The notes under the pieces are model-generated. The model did not search any database. It worked only from the letters and a program-made list of their open reading frames with translations, and was not told the DNA's origin. Positions 41,755 through 53,254 of a stretch of 64,000 bases of DNA are shown here, piece after piece. Positions within the stretch are counted from its first letter, which is position 1. Each line of letters opens with the position of its first letter. A program made the position numbers and the translations under genes. Origin of the DNA: Candidatus Nanopelagicales bacterium (GTDB taxonomy: Bacteria > Actinomycetota > Actinomycetes > S36-B12 > GCA-2699445); contig JBAOHO010000021.1 in the NCBI GenBank assembly GCA_037045355.1, positions 62,001-126,000 of the forward strand. Direction: 5' to 3'.

Positions 41755-42345
41755 GTGTGGCGTTGTCGCCTCGGAGCCGTGATCATCGGCTTCGCAGTGC
41801 TGCTCATGCCCCTTCTGGCCGGGTGTGGCGCGGCCGGGGACACGGCGGTCGGCAGCGAACAGGCGTTCGTCGCCGGCGACGGGTCGATCACCGAGGTCCC
41901 CGCGGATCAACGTCAACCGGCCCCCGACCTGCGGGGCACAACACTGTCGGGTGAGGAGTTCGCCCTCGCGGATCAGGCCGGTGACATCGTCGTGCTCAAC
42001 GTGTGGGCCTCGTGGTGTGCCCCCTGCCGCAGCGAGGCCCCCGCCCTGGCCGAGGTCGCGCAGCAGACCGCGGACAAGGGAGTTGTGTTCGCCGGTCTGG
42101 TCACCCGCGACAGCGACGCGTCGGCGCGGGCATTCGTGGACCGCTTCGCGCTCGACTACCCGCATGTGATCGATTCCGACGGCGCTCTCCAGATGCAGTT
42201 CCGGGACAACCTGCCGCCGCAGGCGATCCCCTCGACCCTCGTGATCGACCAGCAGGGCCGCATCGCCGCCCGGGTGCTGGGAGAGGTCAGCGCCCCCACC
42301 TTGCGCAGCCTGATCGACCGGGTCCAAAGGGAGTCGGGCGCATGA
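41755..42345 (+). CDS. TlpA/ResA-like thioredoxin lipoprotein
   Basis: A 196-residue extracytoplasmic thiol-disulfide protein. GTG 41755 opens a signal with lipobox LLAGC, so it is membrane-tethered by a lipidated cysteine. The thioredoxin domain (residues ~55-190) has the active site WASWCAPCRSEAP and the cis-proline segment QAIPSTLVID. In System II it keeps apocytochrome c haem-binding cysteines reduced, using electrons relayed by CcdA, whose start overlaps its stop. Confidence 0.92.
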   Translation: MWRCRLGAVIIGFAVLLMPLLAGCGAAGDTAVGSEQAFVAGDGSITEVPADQRQPAPDLRGTTLSGEEFALADQAGDIVVLNVWASWCAPCRSEAPALAEVAQQTADKGVVFAGLVTRDSDASARAFVDRFALDYPHVIDSDGALQMQFRDNLPPQAIPSTLVIDQQGRIAARVLGEVSAPTLRSLIDRVQRESGA

Positions 42346-43228
42346 CGGAGCTCATCGCGGATGGGTCCTTGCTCCTCGCCCTCCCCGTGGCGTTCCTGGC
42401 CGGACTGGTGTCGTTCCTCAGCCCGTGCGTGCTGCCGCTGGCGCCGGGCTACCTCGCATACGTCGCCGGGATGACGGGCACCGATCTGATGAGAGCGGAT
42501 GCAGAGACTCCCCGGGTGAGCGCGGCGGTCGGTGCCGGGGTCACCCACGCGCCTCGGTGCCCGACGCGCGGTCGTCCAGCCCGGTCGCCGCGCAGCCCGA
42601 CCCCGAGCCCCCAGCTCAGCCGGCAGGTTTCCCGAACCGCGTCCGGGTCGTGTGGGGTGCGGTGTTGTTCGTCGCGGGGTTCACGGCTGTGTTCGTGTCG
42701 TACGGCCTGTTGTTCGGTGAGCTCGGCTCCTGGCTGGTGGTCCACCAGCGCACGATCTCGGTCGTCCTCGGGCTGGTCGTGGTGGCCCTGGGGCTCGGCT
42801 TCATGGGCATGCCCTTGCTTGCTCGGACGATGTGGTGGAACCGTGAGCGCCGACTGGGATTCCGCCCCCCGACCGGTCTATGGGGTGCCCCGGTGCTGGG
42901 TGTCGTGTTCGGCCTGGGCTGGACGCCGTGCATCGGCCCCACTCTGGCAGCGGTGCAGACCCTGGCCTTCACCGAAGCGTCGGCCGCGCGCGGAGCCGTT
43001 CTGTCGATGGCCTACTGCATCGGCCTCGGGGCTTCCGTTCATCGTGATCGCGTGGGGGTTGCGCTGGTCGGCCGGGGCGTTGGCCTGGACCCGTGCCCAC
43101 AGCCGGGGGATCGCGATCGCCGGCGGCGCGCTGCTGGTGGCCGTCGGCGTGCTGCTCATCACGGGGTGGTGGAACGACATCGTCGCCCACCTGCAGACAC
43201 TGCTGCCCAGCTTCACGGTGGTGTTGTG

Positions 43229-43229
<1 letters not shown>
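42342..43229 (+). CDS. ccdA: CcdA-like thiol-disulfide transmembrane protein, frame-broken
   Basis: Membrane protein that carries electrons from cytosolic thioredoxin to TlpA. The first helices read LALPVAFLAGLVSFLSPCVL then PLAPGYLAYVAG with the conserved SPCVLPL cysteine; later FGLGWTPCIGPTLAA holds the second redox cysteine. The frame is lost near 42545 (in a loop), resumes as FPNRVRVVWGAVLFVAG, and shifts again near 43030. The C-terminus is LQTLLPSFTVVL. ATG 42342 overlaps the tlpA stop. Confidence 0.88.
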
Positions 43230-44919
<1,690 letters not shown>

Positions 44920-44970
44920 CAGGAACGCAAGGGGCAGGAACGCTGACATGAACGTAAGGAACGGTGACGG

Positions 44971-45939
44971 ATGACTGATCAGGCATTGGCCGACCTGTCG
45001 AACCTGCTGACCTACTCGTCGATGTTCGTCCTCACCGTCGCGATGGTGCTGTTCTTCATCTCATTCGCCCAGCGCAGCACCCGCGCGGTCGACCTGCGTG
45101 AACGGCAACCCGCCCTGATCGCGGTTGGTGGTGCAGACAACACGCCCCAGACGGCCGAGACCGCCGACTCTGACGACGAGTCAGGTCGACGCTCCGGCAA
45201 CATGGCGCTGGCCGTCTCCTGGCTCGGATTCCTCCTGCTCAGTGGGGGAGTACTGACCCGGGCACTGTGGGCCGACCGGGTCCCGTGGGGCAACATGTAC
45301 GAGTTCTCGCTGGTCTCGGCATGGGCCGTCTTGGGAGTCTTCCTCGCGATCTCCACCCGGCGCGATGTCCGGTGGCTCGGAGTGTTCCTGGTTCCCGCGG
45401 TCCTGCTCACCCTGGGTCTGGCCGTCACCGTGCTGTACACGGAAGCCGCCCAACTCGTCCCCGCGCTGCAGTCCTATTGGCTCGTCATCCACGTCTCGGC
45501 TGCGGTCGTGTGCGGTGGCGCGTTCACGTTCGCCGGGGTCGTCGCGATCCTGTACCTCGTGGTCGATGCGACGGCTCGCGACACCAAGGTGGGCCGAGCA
45601 CTGGCTCCGCTATCCCGCCGACTGCCCGGGCTGGAGCGGTTGGACCAACTGACGAACCGCACCATCATGTTCACCTTCCCCCTATGGACCTTCGCGATCG
45701 TGTCGGGGGCCATCTGGGCCGAGAGTGCCTGGGGTCGCTACTGGGGCTGGGACCCGAAGGAGACGTGGGCGTTCATCTCCTGGGTCGTGTATGCGGCGTA
45801 TCTGCACGCGCGATCGACCGTCGGGTGGCGGGGGCGTAAGGCCGCGTGGCTGGCGGTACTAGGACTTGTGGTGTTCTGGTTCAACTACTTCGGGGTCAAC
45901 CTGCTCTTCAGTGGGCTTCATTCCGACTCCGGCCTGTGA
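44971..45939 (+). CDS. ccsB: Cytochrome c synthase subunit CcsB/CcsA
   Basis: A 322-residue multi-helix protein with the WWD-type haem-binding motif WGRYWGWDPKETWAFISW near residue 250 and flanking histidines (VIHVSAAVVCGG and YLHARST). With ResB it exports haem and attaches it to apocytochrome c. An acidic cytoplasmic insert (~residues 45-72) follows the first helix. Its last 27 codons overlap the convergent DUF4229 gene. Confidence 0.94.
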   Translation: MTDQALADLSNLLTYSSMFVLTVAMVLFFISFAQRSTRAVDLRERQPALIAVGGADNTPQTAETADSDDESGRRSGNMALAVSWLGFLLLSGGVLTRALWADRVPWGNMYEFSLVSAWAVLGVFLAISTRRDVRWLGVFLVPAVLLTLGLAVTVLYTEAAQLVPALQSYWLVIHVSAAVVCGGAFTFAGVVAILYLVVDATARDTKVGRALAPLSRRLPGLERLDQLTNRTIMFTFPLWTFAIVSGAIWAESAWGRYWGWDPKETWAFISWVVYAAYLHARSTVGWRGRKAAWLAVLGLVVFWFNYFGVNLLFSGLHSDSGL

Positions 45940-46206
45940 CACTCCGGCCTGTGACCGCGCCAGGACCTCGGCGTCCTCGGCTCGGGTAGCGGCGTCGATG
46001 CGGTCGTCGATGCGCTTGAACACCCCTCGGATGTCGGTACCGAACTGCGTGCGCGGCCCGCGGAGCACGAAGAAACTGAGGAGACCGCTGCCGAGGAAGG
46101 CCGCGATGAGCAGCAACAGCCCGCGCATGCCCGCTGCGTAAGCCAGACCACCGACGACGACGAGGAGCAACAGTCGCAGCGTGGAATACATCAGGAAGTG
46201 CTTCAC
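45859..46206 (-). CDS. DUF4229 membrane protein
   Basis: A 115-residue protein with two N-terminal helices (LMYSTLRLLLLVVVGGLAYA and LLLLIAAFLGSGLLSFFVL), then a cytoplasmic tail with RIDDRIDAATRAEDAE and the duplicated pentapeptide SQAGVSQAGV. Matches the actinobacterial DUF4229 pattern; function unknown. It converges with ccsB and overlaps it by 81 bp. Confidence 0.82.
   Translation of the reverse strand: MKHFLMYSTLRLLLLVVVGGLAYAAGMRGLLLLIAAFLGSGLLSFFVLRGPRTQFGTDIRGVFKRIDDRIDAATRAEDAEVLARSQAGVSQAGVGMKPTEEQVDPEVVEPEHHKS
45926..45955. repeat. 15-bp tandem duplication across the ccsB stop codon
   Basis: ACTCCGGCCTGTGAC occurs at 45926-45940 and again at 45941-45955. The first copy contains the ccsB stop codon; on the minus strand the pair encodes SQAGVSQAGV of the DUF4229 protein. 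Confidence 0.9.
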
Positions 46207-46284
46207 GCGGACAGAATACGTCGGCGGTCGGGCAGCGTCGTATTTCGGATGTTGCGGCGGCGTCGACAGGGTTACCCTTTCCCC

Positions 46285-46714
46285 GTGCCCCGGGCTCTTC
46301 CGATCCTGATCATCGTGGGACTGGCGATTTTACTCGTTCTTCGACGTCCTGCAGACCCAGGACGGCCGCATTCGGCGATACCCCAAGACCTTCTGGCTCG
46401 TCATGGTTCTGGTCCCGGTCGTCGGGGCCGCCTTGTGGTTCCTGGCTGGACGGCCGCGTCGGTCCCGCGGCACCTACGACGCGCCGGGGGGCATCGCGCC
46501 CCGCGGCAACCGGCGACCGATCGCGCCCGACGACGACCCGAACTTCCTCAAGCGACTCGACGAGGAGGCCTGGCGCCGCAAACGTGACCAGCAGCGTGAC
46601 ACTGATGCGGGACCGCCGCCGTCAACTGGTTCTGATACGCCGCCGCAGGATCCGCCGGAGCGACCATCGGACGGTCCCGCCCCCGGGACGGGGCCGGGGA
46701 TCGCGCCTGCCTGA
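46285..46714 (+). CDS. Phospholipase D nuclease N-terminal domain (PLDc_N) membrane protein, frame-broken
   Basis: After GTG 46285 the product reads RALPILIIVGLAI, then with one base removed from the run ATTTTA near 46330 it continues YSFFDVLQTQDGRIRRYPKT and FWLVMVLVPVVGAALWFLAG. That is a complete two-helix PLDc_N domain. The soluble tail is rich in Pro, Asp and Arg (DPNFLKRLDEEAWRRKRDQQ). No phospholipase catalytic domain follows, as is usual for this family. Function unknown. Confidence 0.75.
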
Positions 46715-46773
46715 CGCCACCGACCAACGACGCGGTTCTGGCCGGGGCCGATCAGGGTCTGGCGCCCAGCCGT

Positions 46774-46801
46774 GATGAGTCAAGGCCGCGATGAGTCAAG
46801 G
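46774..46801. repeat. 16-bp tandem duplication next to the menA stop
   Basis: GATGAGTCAAGGCCGC at 46774-46789 is followed by a second copy, GATGAGTCAAGG, at 46790-46801, ending 2 bp before the menA stop codon (read on the minus strand). Confidence 0.8.
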
Positions 46802-46803
46802 GG

Positions 46804-47676
46804 TCACCCGATCGCGAGGCCGACCGCCAGCCCCACGCCACCGATCAGCAGCGTCAGACCCGTCCCTCCCAGCGCAGGAACCAGGTCGCGGCCGGTCGCT
46901 CCCCCGACAACCGCGCGGATCGGACCGAACGCGGCACCGATACCCAATAGGCCCAAGAGGGCCCAGGGGGTCCAGGCGGTGAGAACCAGGACCACAGCGA
47001 ACGCGAGCACCATCACTGCGACGAACAACACCCGTGTGCCACGGTCCCCGAGTCGCACGGCGAGAGTGCGTTTGCCCGCCTGGATGTCGGTGGGGATGTC
47101 CCGCAGATTGTTCGCGATGAGGATCGCGCACGCCCACAGGCCCACCGGGACCGCCGCCACCACCGCGAGCAGCGTCACGACACCCACCTGGGTCGCGGCC
47201 GTTCCGATGACCGCGACCAACCCGAAGAACACGAACACGAACAACTCGCCCAAGCCGGCGTATCCGTAGGGTCGGGGACCGCCGGTGTACAGCCACCCGG
47301 CCGCCACGCTCGCGATCCCCACCGGCAGCAGCCACCAGAGCCCGGACACTGCGGTGAGTGCCAGGCCGGCCGCGGCCCCCACCCCGAAGGAGACGATGGA
47401 CGCGGTCTTGACGGCAGGCGCGGGAGCCAGTCCCTGGCCGACAAGACGAACCGGTCCCACTCGCGCATCGTCGGTGCCGCGCACCCCGTCGCTGTAGTCG
47501 TTGTGGAAGTTCACGCCCACCTGAAAAGCGACTGCCACGATCAGTGCCAGCAGCGCCGGGACGGGTCGCCAGCCGCCGGAGAACTCCGCGACGCCGGTCC
47601 CCACCGCCACAGGGGCGACGGCAGCGGGCAGTGTCCGCGGACGGGCGCCGGCCAGCCACTGCTGGGCTGTGGCCAT
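46804..47676 (-). CDS. menA: 1,4-dihydroxy-2-naphthoate polyprenyltransferase
   Basis: UbiA-family membrane enzyme attaching the isoprenoid side chain to DHNA in menaquinone synthesis. The 290 residues have about eight to nine helices and the prenyl-diphosphate site NFHNDYSDGVRGTDD, with the second Asp-rich site NNLRDIPTDIQAGKRTLAVR. The opening WLAGARPRTLPAAVAPV is the MenA signature. Its start shares one base with the menE stop, so menE-menA form an operon. Confidence 0.95.
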   Translation of the reverse strand: MATAQQWLAGARPRTLPAAVAPVAVGTGVAEFSGGWRPVPALLALIVAVAFQVGVNFHNDYSDGVRGTDDARVGPVRLVGQGLAPAPAVKTASIVSFGVGAAAGLALTAVSGLWWLLPVGIASVAAGWLYTGGPRPYGYAGLGELFVFVFFGLVAVIGTAATQVGVVTLLAVVAAVPVGLWACAILIANNLRDIPTDIQAGKRTLAVRLGDRGTRVLFVAVMVLAFAVVLVLTAWTPWALLGLLGIGAAFGPIRAVVGGATGRDLVPALGGTGLTLLIGGVGLAVGLAIG

Positions 47677-48905
47677 CAGGTCTCCCGACGGATCGGCTTG
47701 CCGGCTGCGGTCACCGGGATCTCCGGCACGACGGCCATCGTAGGCGGCTGAGAGCGCCGACCCAGGGCGAGGCCGACTGCCTCGATCAGGTCGGCGCTCG
47801 GATCGGACGTGCCGGGGTCACGCAGTACCACGAAGGCGTGGGGGACCTGGCCCCATTCCGTCGATGGACGGGCGATGACATGGGCGTCACGGACCCGGGG
47901 GTCCGAGCGCAGGACATTCGTGATGGCGTTGAGCGAGACCTTCACCCCGCCCACCTTGATGATGTCGTCGATGCGTCCGTTCACGATCAGTCGACCGCCG
48001 CGCCATTCGCCGCGGTCACCGGTGCGGAAGCCGTGGGGCACGAAACTGGTCTCGTGAGGGTCGTCGAGATACCCGGCGGCCACGGTGGGCCCACCGATCA
48101 CGATGACTCCCGCTTCGACTCCCGCCTCCGGATCGACTCCGGTGTCCAGTTCGTGTCCGAGGTTGGGCTCGTCTCCCGTGTCCGTGTCGTCTGCCGGTTC
48201 TGGCTCGAGGGTCACGGTCACGTCCGGCAGAGGTTTGCCGTCGAACACGACCCCTCCGGCGGTCTCCGTCGCGCCGTAGGTGGCCACGACTCTCACGCCG
48301 GCGACCTCGGCCGCCTGCCGCAGGTCCGTGGGTAGCCGGGAACCGCCGACCAACACCGCTGTGAACTCCGCCAGCACCGCCGCGGTCGCCGGATCAGCCA
48401 GGATGCGCCGCAACTGGGTCGGGACCAGTGATACGTAGACCGGGACCGACGCGGATTGCGTTGTCGTGAGCAACGGTGCGGCGATGGCTGAGAACGATGC
48501 CGCGGTGAAAGGTTCGGCGCCGCCCACACCTGACCAGGCGACTGGGTCGAAGCCCGCGCGCAGAGACCGAACGATGGTCAGCACCCCTCCGACCCCGGTC
48601 ACCGGGATCGTGGTCAGCCACCTGCCGGGCTGGCCGAGCGCCGCGGATCCTCGGTCGGCCGAGGCCAGGAGCGCACTCAGCGGGAGAACCACGCGGCGCG
48701 GGGCTCCGGTCGAACCCGACGTCGGCACAACGATGGCCGGCGCGTCGAACCCGATAGTGACGTTCGTCGGCGGGGGCCGGTCGGAAGGAACGACCTCGAG
48801 CGACGACTCGGTCCCGGCCAGCATTCGCCGCACGGCGCCGGCGAGGCGGGTCACCCCCGCCGGACCCGGAGGTAGCAGCAGACGCGACAGCGCAGGGGGA
48901 GTCAT
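47676..48905 (-). CDS. menE: o-Succinylbenzoate-CoA ligase
   Basis: ANL-superfamily adenylating enzyme of 409 residues making OSB-CoA for MenB. The P-loop-like AMP motif is IVVPTSGSTGAPRRVVLPLS; VVATYGATETAGGVVFDG, the Asp in GFRTGDRGEWRGG and NGRIDDIIKVGGVKVS follow, with the C-terminal lysine in TAAGKPIRRET. An acidic insert (EPADDTDTGDEPNLGHELDT region, residues ~235-265) is unusual. It diverges from menB across 44 bp. Confidence 0.93.
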   Translation of the reverse strand: MTPPALSRLLLPPGPAGVTRLAGAVRRMLAGTESSLEVVPSDRPPPTNVTIGFDAPAIVVPTSGSTGAPRRVVLPLSALLASADRGSAALGQPGRWLTTIPVTGVGGVLTIVRSLRAGFDPVAWSGVGGAEPFTAASFSAIAAPLLTTTQSASVPVYVSLVPTQLRRILADPATAAVLAEFTAVLVGGSRLPTDLRQAAEVAGVRVVATYGATETAGGVVFDGKPLPDVTVTLEPEPADDTDTGDEPNLGHELDTGVDPEAGVEAGVIVIGGPTVAAGYLDDPHETSFVPHGFRTGDRGEWRGGRLIVNGRIDDIIKVGGVKVSLNAITNVLRSDPRVRDAHVIARPSTEWGQVPHAFVVLRDPGTSDPSADLIEAVGLALGRRSQPPTMAVVPEIPVTAAGKPIRRET

Positions 48906-48949
48906 CGACCCTTAGCCTAGGAACAGTCCCCACGAAGGAGTAATCGACG

Positions 48950-49870
48950 ATGGATTCGCGCGCCCGCTACCCGCTTGGACCCGTGGTGGCCGACGACAGT
49001 CCGGCGCGGGCCGATCCCGCGTACTCGTCCATCCGACCGGGGGCGGAATGGGAAGCCCAGGGTGAGTACGGCGACATCAAGTACGAGACCGCCGACGGCA
49101 TCGCCAAGATCACCATCAACCGACCGCACAAACGCAATGCCTTCCGACCCCAGACCCTCTTCGAACTCGAGGATGCGTTCCGGGTCGCCCGCGACGACGA
49201 CACCGTCGGGGTCATCATCCTCACCGGCCAGGGCGACTGGGCATTCTGCTCGGGCGGCGATCAGGTCATCCGGGGAGATGACGGATATATCGGCGACGAT
49301 GCTGTCGCGCAGAAAGGCATCGGACGCCTCAACGTGCTCGATCTGCAGATCCAGATCCGGCGCACCCCCAAACCTGTCGTCGCCATGGTGGCCGGCTATG
49401 CCATCGGTGGCGGGCATGTACTACACATCGTGTGCGACCTGACCATCGCCGCCGACAACGCACGATTCGGGCAGACCGGCCCGAAAGTCGGCTCCTTCGA
49501 CGGCGGCTACGGATCGGGACTACTCGCCCGTCAAATCGGTCAGAAGAGAGCCCGCGAGATCTGGTATCTGTGCCGCCAGTACGGTGCCGAACAGGCGTAC
49601 GACTGGGGCCTGGTCAACGCTGTCGTCCCGCTGCCCGACCTCGAGATCGAAACCGTGCAATGGTGCCGCGAGATGCTCCAGATGTCACCGCTGGCGCTGC
49701 GCATGCTCAAGGCTTCCCACAACGCCGCCGACGACGGGTTGGCGGGCGTGCAGCAGTTGGCCGGCGACGCGACGTTGCTGTTCTACATGACGGAGGAAGC
49801 TCAAGAAGGGCGAGACGCCTACAAAGACAAGCGCCGCCCCGACTTCGCGAAGTTCCCCAAGCGTCCATGA
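48950..49870 (+). CDS. menB: 1,4-dihydroxy-2-naphthoyl-CoA synthase
   Basis: Crotonase-fold enzyme that closes the second ring of naphthoquinone. The 306 residues show AKITINRPHKRNAFRPQTL, the oxyanion-hole motifs WAFCSGGDQ and GYAIGGGHVLHIVCDLTIAA, the catalytic GSFDGGYGSGLLARQIG segment, and the C-terminal EEAQEGRDAYKDKRRPDF. It forms a coupled row with menC and menD. Confidence 0.97.
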   Translation: MDSRARYPLGPVVADDSPARADPAYSSIRPGAEWEAQGEYGDIKYETADGIAKITINRPHKRNAFRPQTLFELEDAFRVARDDDTVGVIILTGQGDWAFCSGGDQVIRGDDGYIGDDAVAQKGIGRLNVLDLQIQIRRTPKPVVAMVAGYAIGGGHVLHIVCDLTIAADNARFGQTGPKVGSFDGGYGSGLLARQIGQKRAREIWYLCRQYGAEQAYDWGLVNAVVPLPDLEIETVQWCREMLQMSPLALRMLKASHNAADDGLAGVQQLAGDATLLFYMTEEAQEGRDAYKDKRRPDFAKFPKRP

Positions 49871-50934
49871 CCTCGTTGCCGCGGAACGGGGCCACCCTCG
49901 CGCAGAGCGGGATTCCCCTCCTGCTGCCGGCAACGCCATTCGCAGTGCCGTTCGCCGCCTCATTCCGCGGATTGAACCAGCGCGAGGGGGTGCTGATCGA
50001 GGGCCCGGCGGGATGGGGCGAGTTCGCCCCCTTCGCCGACTACGGCCCCGAACAGGACGCCCGGTGGCTCGCGGCCGCGATCGAGGCGGCTGTCACGCCC
50101 CAGGCACTGCCGGAGGTTGTCGTTCCAGTCAACGCCATCCTCCCGGACGTGCCGGACACCCAACTGCCCAGCGCCGTCCAGGAGTTGCTGACTCAGACCG
50201 GATGTCAGGTGGTGAAGCTCAAGGTGGGCGCGCGCCCGGTCGCGGCCGACATAGCCCGTGTCGCGGCTGCGGCTGCCGCCGCCGCTGACGTCGTGCCAGG
50301 TGTGCGTTGGCGGCTGGACGGCAATGGCCTGCTGGATCCGCGGCAGGCGGGCGAGCTGTCCCGCACGATCCGTTCCGAACAGGTAGTCATTGACTACTTC
50401 GAGCAACCGTGCCGTACGGTCGCCGAACTGGAGCAGTTTCGCACGTTGGACCCGGAGGTTCGGGTGGCCGTCGACGAGACGATCCGCCGCGATCGGGACT
50501 TCTCGGCCGTTGCTCACGTTGCCGATGTCGCAGTTGTGAAGGTGGCCCCTCTAGGCGGAGTCCGGCAGGCGGCGCGGGTGATTGCGGAGCTTCCGGTGCC
50601 GGTGGTGGTCAGCGGCGCCGCCGAATCATCCGTGGGAGCCACGCGGGATGCCCGATTGGCTGCGGCCCTTCCCGATACCGGATTGGTCCACGGGCTGGGC
50701 ACGGGAACGTTGCTGGCCGACGACCTCGTCACGCGGCCGCTGCTCCCTAGCGGCGGTGTGGTGTCGGCGCTCCCCGTCGAGGTGTCGCCCTCGGCCCTCG
50801 CCCGAGCTACGGGGAGGCTGGACGCAGATCGCCAAGCGCAGTGGCGAGACCGTCTCGATCGAGCTTGGCGAGTGGGTCTCGAGCATGGACTGTTCCATCA
50901 CGAGGACCTAGCGGAACTGGGCGTGACAGCGTGA
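49867..50934 (+). CDS. menC: o-Succinylbenzoate synthase
   Basis: Enolase-superfamily dehydratase of 355 residues. The catalytic lysines are in VVKLKVGARP and VAVVKVAPLGGVRQA; the metal ligands are in WRLDGNGLLD, DYFEQPCRTVAELEQ and VAVDETIRRDRDF. The start ATG overlaps the menB stop (ATGA). The stop overlaps the menD start region at 50931-50934. Confidence 0.93.
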   Translation: MTSLPRNGATLAQSGIPLLLPATPFAVPFAASFRGLNQREGVLIEGPAGWGEFAPFADYGPEQDARWLAAAIEAAVTPQALPEVVVPVNAILPDVPDTQLPSAVQELLTQTGCQVVKLKVGARPVAADIARVAAAAAAAADVVPGVRWRLDGNGLLDPRQAGELSRTIRSEQVVIDYFEQPCRTVAELEQFRTLDPEVRVAVDETIRRDRDFSAVAHVADVAVVKVAPLGGVRQAARVIAELPVPVVVSGAAESSVGATRDARLAAALPDTGLVHGLGTGTLLADDLVTRPLLPSGGVVSALPVEVSPSALARATGRLDADRQAQWRDRLDRAWRVGLEHGLFHHEDLAELGVTA

Positions 50935-52545
50935 TGGAACCGAGCGTCGCCGCCGGGGTCGCAGTCGTCGAAGCATTGCTTTCCGCCGGAGTCCAGCGCA
51001 TCGTGTTGTCGCCCGGCTCTCGCTCGGCTCCGTTGGCCCGGGCTGTAGCCGCCCTCGAGGCGTCGGGCGTCGTGGACTTGTCCGTTCGCGTCGATGAACG
51101 AAGCGCCGGGTTCTTGGCCCTTGGTATGGCCAAGGCCGGTACCTGCGCCGGTGGCAGTCATGTGTACGTCCGGCACGGCGGTGGCAAACCTCATGCCCGC
51201 CGCGGTCGAGGCCCGCTATGCAGGGGTCCCTCTGGTGATCGTCACTGCCGACCGCCCTCCGGAACTGCGCGGTCGCGGTGCCAGTCAGACCATCGATCAG
51301 GTCGGATTCTTTGACCACGTCGTCGTCGGATCGCGGGACCTGGCTGTCCCAGAAGATGCTGAATGGTCGGCCTCGCCGGTGGTGGACCTGGTACAGATGG
51401 CCGTGCGCACTCGGGCGCCCGTGCACCTGAACATCCCCTTCCGGCCCCCGTTGGTCGGGGCGCTGGAACGCTCGCATAGCGCCTCGCCGCCGGGAGCGAT
51501 CACAGCACTAGCGGCGACTTCTTCCTCCAATTCCGCAGCACCTGACCCGGAAGTGACTCGTCGGTCGGCGCCCGCTCTGGCGGGTGCAGCGCGGGGAGCG
51601 TTCCTCGTCGGCGATCTCGATGTCGGCGATGACGGCGTCCGCCGCTGGATCCACGACGTCGCCGACGAGTGTGGCTGGCCGATCGTGGCCGAGGCATCGT
51701 CGGGCATGCTCGGTCAGCCGGGCGTTGTCCCGGGGGGGACAGCGATGTTGTCCGACCCGGTCCGCCGCGAGCAACTGCGCGCTGATCTCGTCGTCACGGT
51801 CGGACCCTTCGGTCTCGACCGTGGCGTGCTGGCCTGGGTGCGGTCAGCCCAGCGTCACGTCGCGATCCGATTGCGGCCCCGAACCGACCCGCCGGACCCG
51901 TTGGCCACAGCCGAGGTCGTGGTGGATCACATCCCCTCACTGACCGCGGTGACTCCTGACCCATCCTGGCGGTCTGCGTGGAACCACGACGTGCCGGCTC
52001 CACTACTGTCGTGGTCCCCCGAGGCGGTCGCCGCGACGGTGTGGCGGCAGATGGAACGCGACGATCTCCTCGTCGTGGCGTCGTCGACGGCTGTCCGTGC
52101 GCTGGCTGCGGCTGCGCGGGGACCCGGTCCCAAAGTCATCGCCAACCGGGGCGCCAACGGGATCGACGGGCTGGTCAGCACCGCCTGGGGTGCGGCGGAC
52201 GTGTGCTCCGGGCGCACAGTGGCGCTGCTCGGCGACCTTGCCTTCCTGCACGACACCAACGGACTGCTCGTGCCCGCAGCGGAGCCGAGACCCGACCTGA
52301 CCTTCGTCGTCGTCGACAACAATGGCGGTGGGATCTTCGCAAGCCTGGAGCAGGGTGCGGCGCAGTACGCCGACACCTTCGAACGGGTCTTCGCCACGCC
52401 GCACGATCGAGACCTGGTGGACATTCTCGCCGCGCATCAGGTGCCTGCCGGTGTGGTGACCGACACCGACACCCTCGCCGATGCGCTGACAGGGGGATCC
52501 GGTGTAAGGGCTGTGGTTGCCCGACTGCCCCGCGGTCAGTTCTGA
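50931..52545 (+). CDS. menD: SEPHCHC synthase (MenD), frame-broken
   Basis: Thiamine-diphosphate enzyme joining isochorismate and 2-oxoglutarate. The N-terminal part reads VEALLSAGVQRIVLSPGSRS then APLARAV with the catalytic Glu region SVRVDERSAGFLALGMAKAG; one base change near 51155 leads into VAVMCTSGTAVANLMPAAVE and continues intact. The ThDP motif GDLAFLHDTNGLL and VVVDNNGGGIFASLEQG are clear. The start is GTG 50931 or ATG 50934. The break is probably a sequence error. Confidence 0.93.
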
Positions 52546-52730
52546 TCCTCGGCGACAATCAGTGGCTGGTGGTCGGTGGATCCCGCAGTGGGCCAGTTGT
52601 CCTCGAATTCGCGACCAGAGTGCGGCAAGTCGGCCAATCGCTGCGGTTACCCCGCCGGATGGGGCGGCATCGCGGCGCCGGCGAGCTCGTGAAGATGCGG
52701 CCCCGACGCTGGTCCCGCACACTGTCGAAT

Positions 52731-53225
52731 GTGGACGCTTTTGATTTCACCGTGATCGGATCCAACGGCCAGGCGGTAGACCTGAATGACTATCGAGGTC
52801 AGGTGCTGCTCATCGTGAACACCGCGAGCAAGTGCGGGTTCACCCCGCAGTTCGCCGGACTTGAGCAGTTGTGGCAGGACTTCGGCGATCGTGGTCTGAC
52901 CGTCTTGGGTTTCCCCTGTAACCAGTTCGCATCGCAGGACCCCGGCACCGACTCCGAGATCGTGGAGTTCTGCCAGGTCAACTTCGGCGTCACATTCCCG
53001 ATGATGGCCAAGATCGACGTCAACGGGAAGGACGCGGACCCCCTGTTCCAGTGGCTGACCGCTGAAGCACCCGGCCTGATGGGCAGCAAGCGGATCAAGT
53101 GGAACTTCTCGAAGTTCCTCGTCGGCCGTGACGGGCAGGTCATCAAGCGGTACGCACCCAATGACGAACCTGCGGGACTCGCCGACGACATCGAGGCCGC
53201 CTTGGCCGAATCAGCGGCTGCCTGA
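52731..53225 (+). CDS. Glutathione peroxidase family protein (Cys type)
   Basis: A 164-residue thiol peroxidase reducing peroxides, usually with thioredoxin in bacteria. The peroxidatic residue is Cys in LIVNTASKCGFTPQF, not selenocysteine; GFPCNQFASQDPG holds a second cysteine and KWNFSKFLVGRDG the catalytic Trp/Asn. GTG 52731 gives the usual opening (M)DAFDFTVIGSNG; longer in-frame starts at 52689 or 52695 are possible. It is convergent with menF. The 185 bp before it hold no recognised gene. Confidence 0.92.
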   Translation: MDAFDFTVIGSNGQAVDLNDYRGQVLLIVNTASKCGFTPQFAGLEQLWQDFGDRGLTVLGFPCNQFASQDPGTDSEIVEFCQVNFGVTFPMMAKIDVNGKDADPLFQWLTAEAPGLMGSKRIKWNFSKFLVGRDGQVIKRYAPNDEPAGLADDIEAALAESAAA

Positions 53226-53254
53226 CTCGACGAACCGTACGGCGGTGGGGCTGA

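Noticed and set aside
46796..47659. 287-codon minus-strand frame overlapping menA
   Set aside because: Arg/Gly-rich shadow of menA in another frame with no family motifs.
52731..53225. Selenocysteine in the glutathione peroxidase
   Set aside because: The peroxidatic position is a normal cysteine codon and no in-frame TGA occurs.
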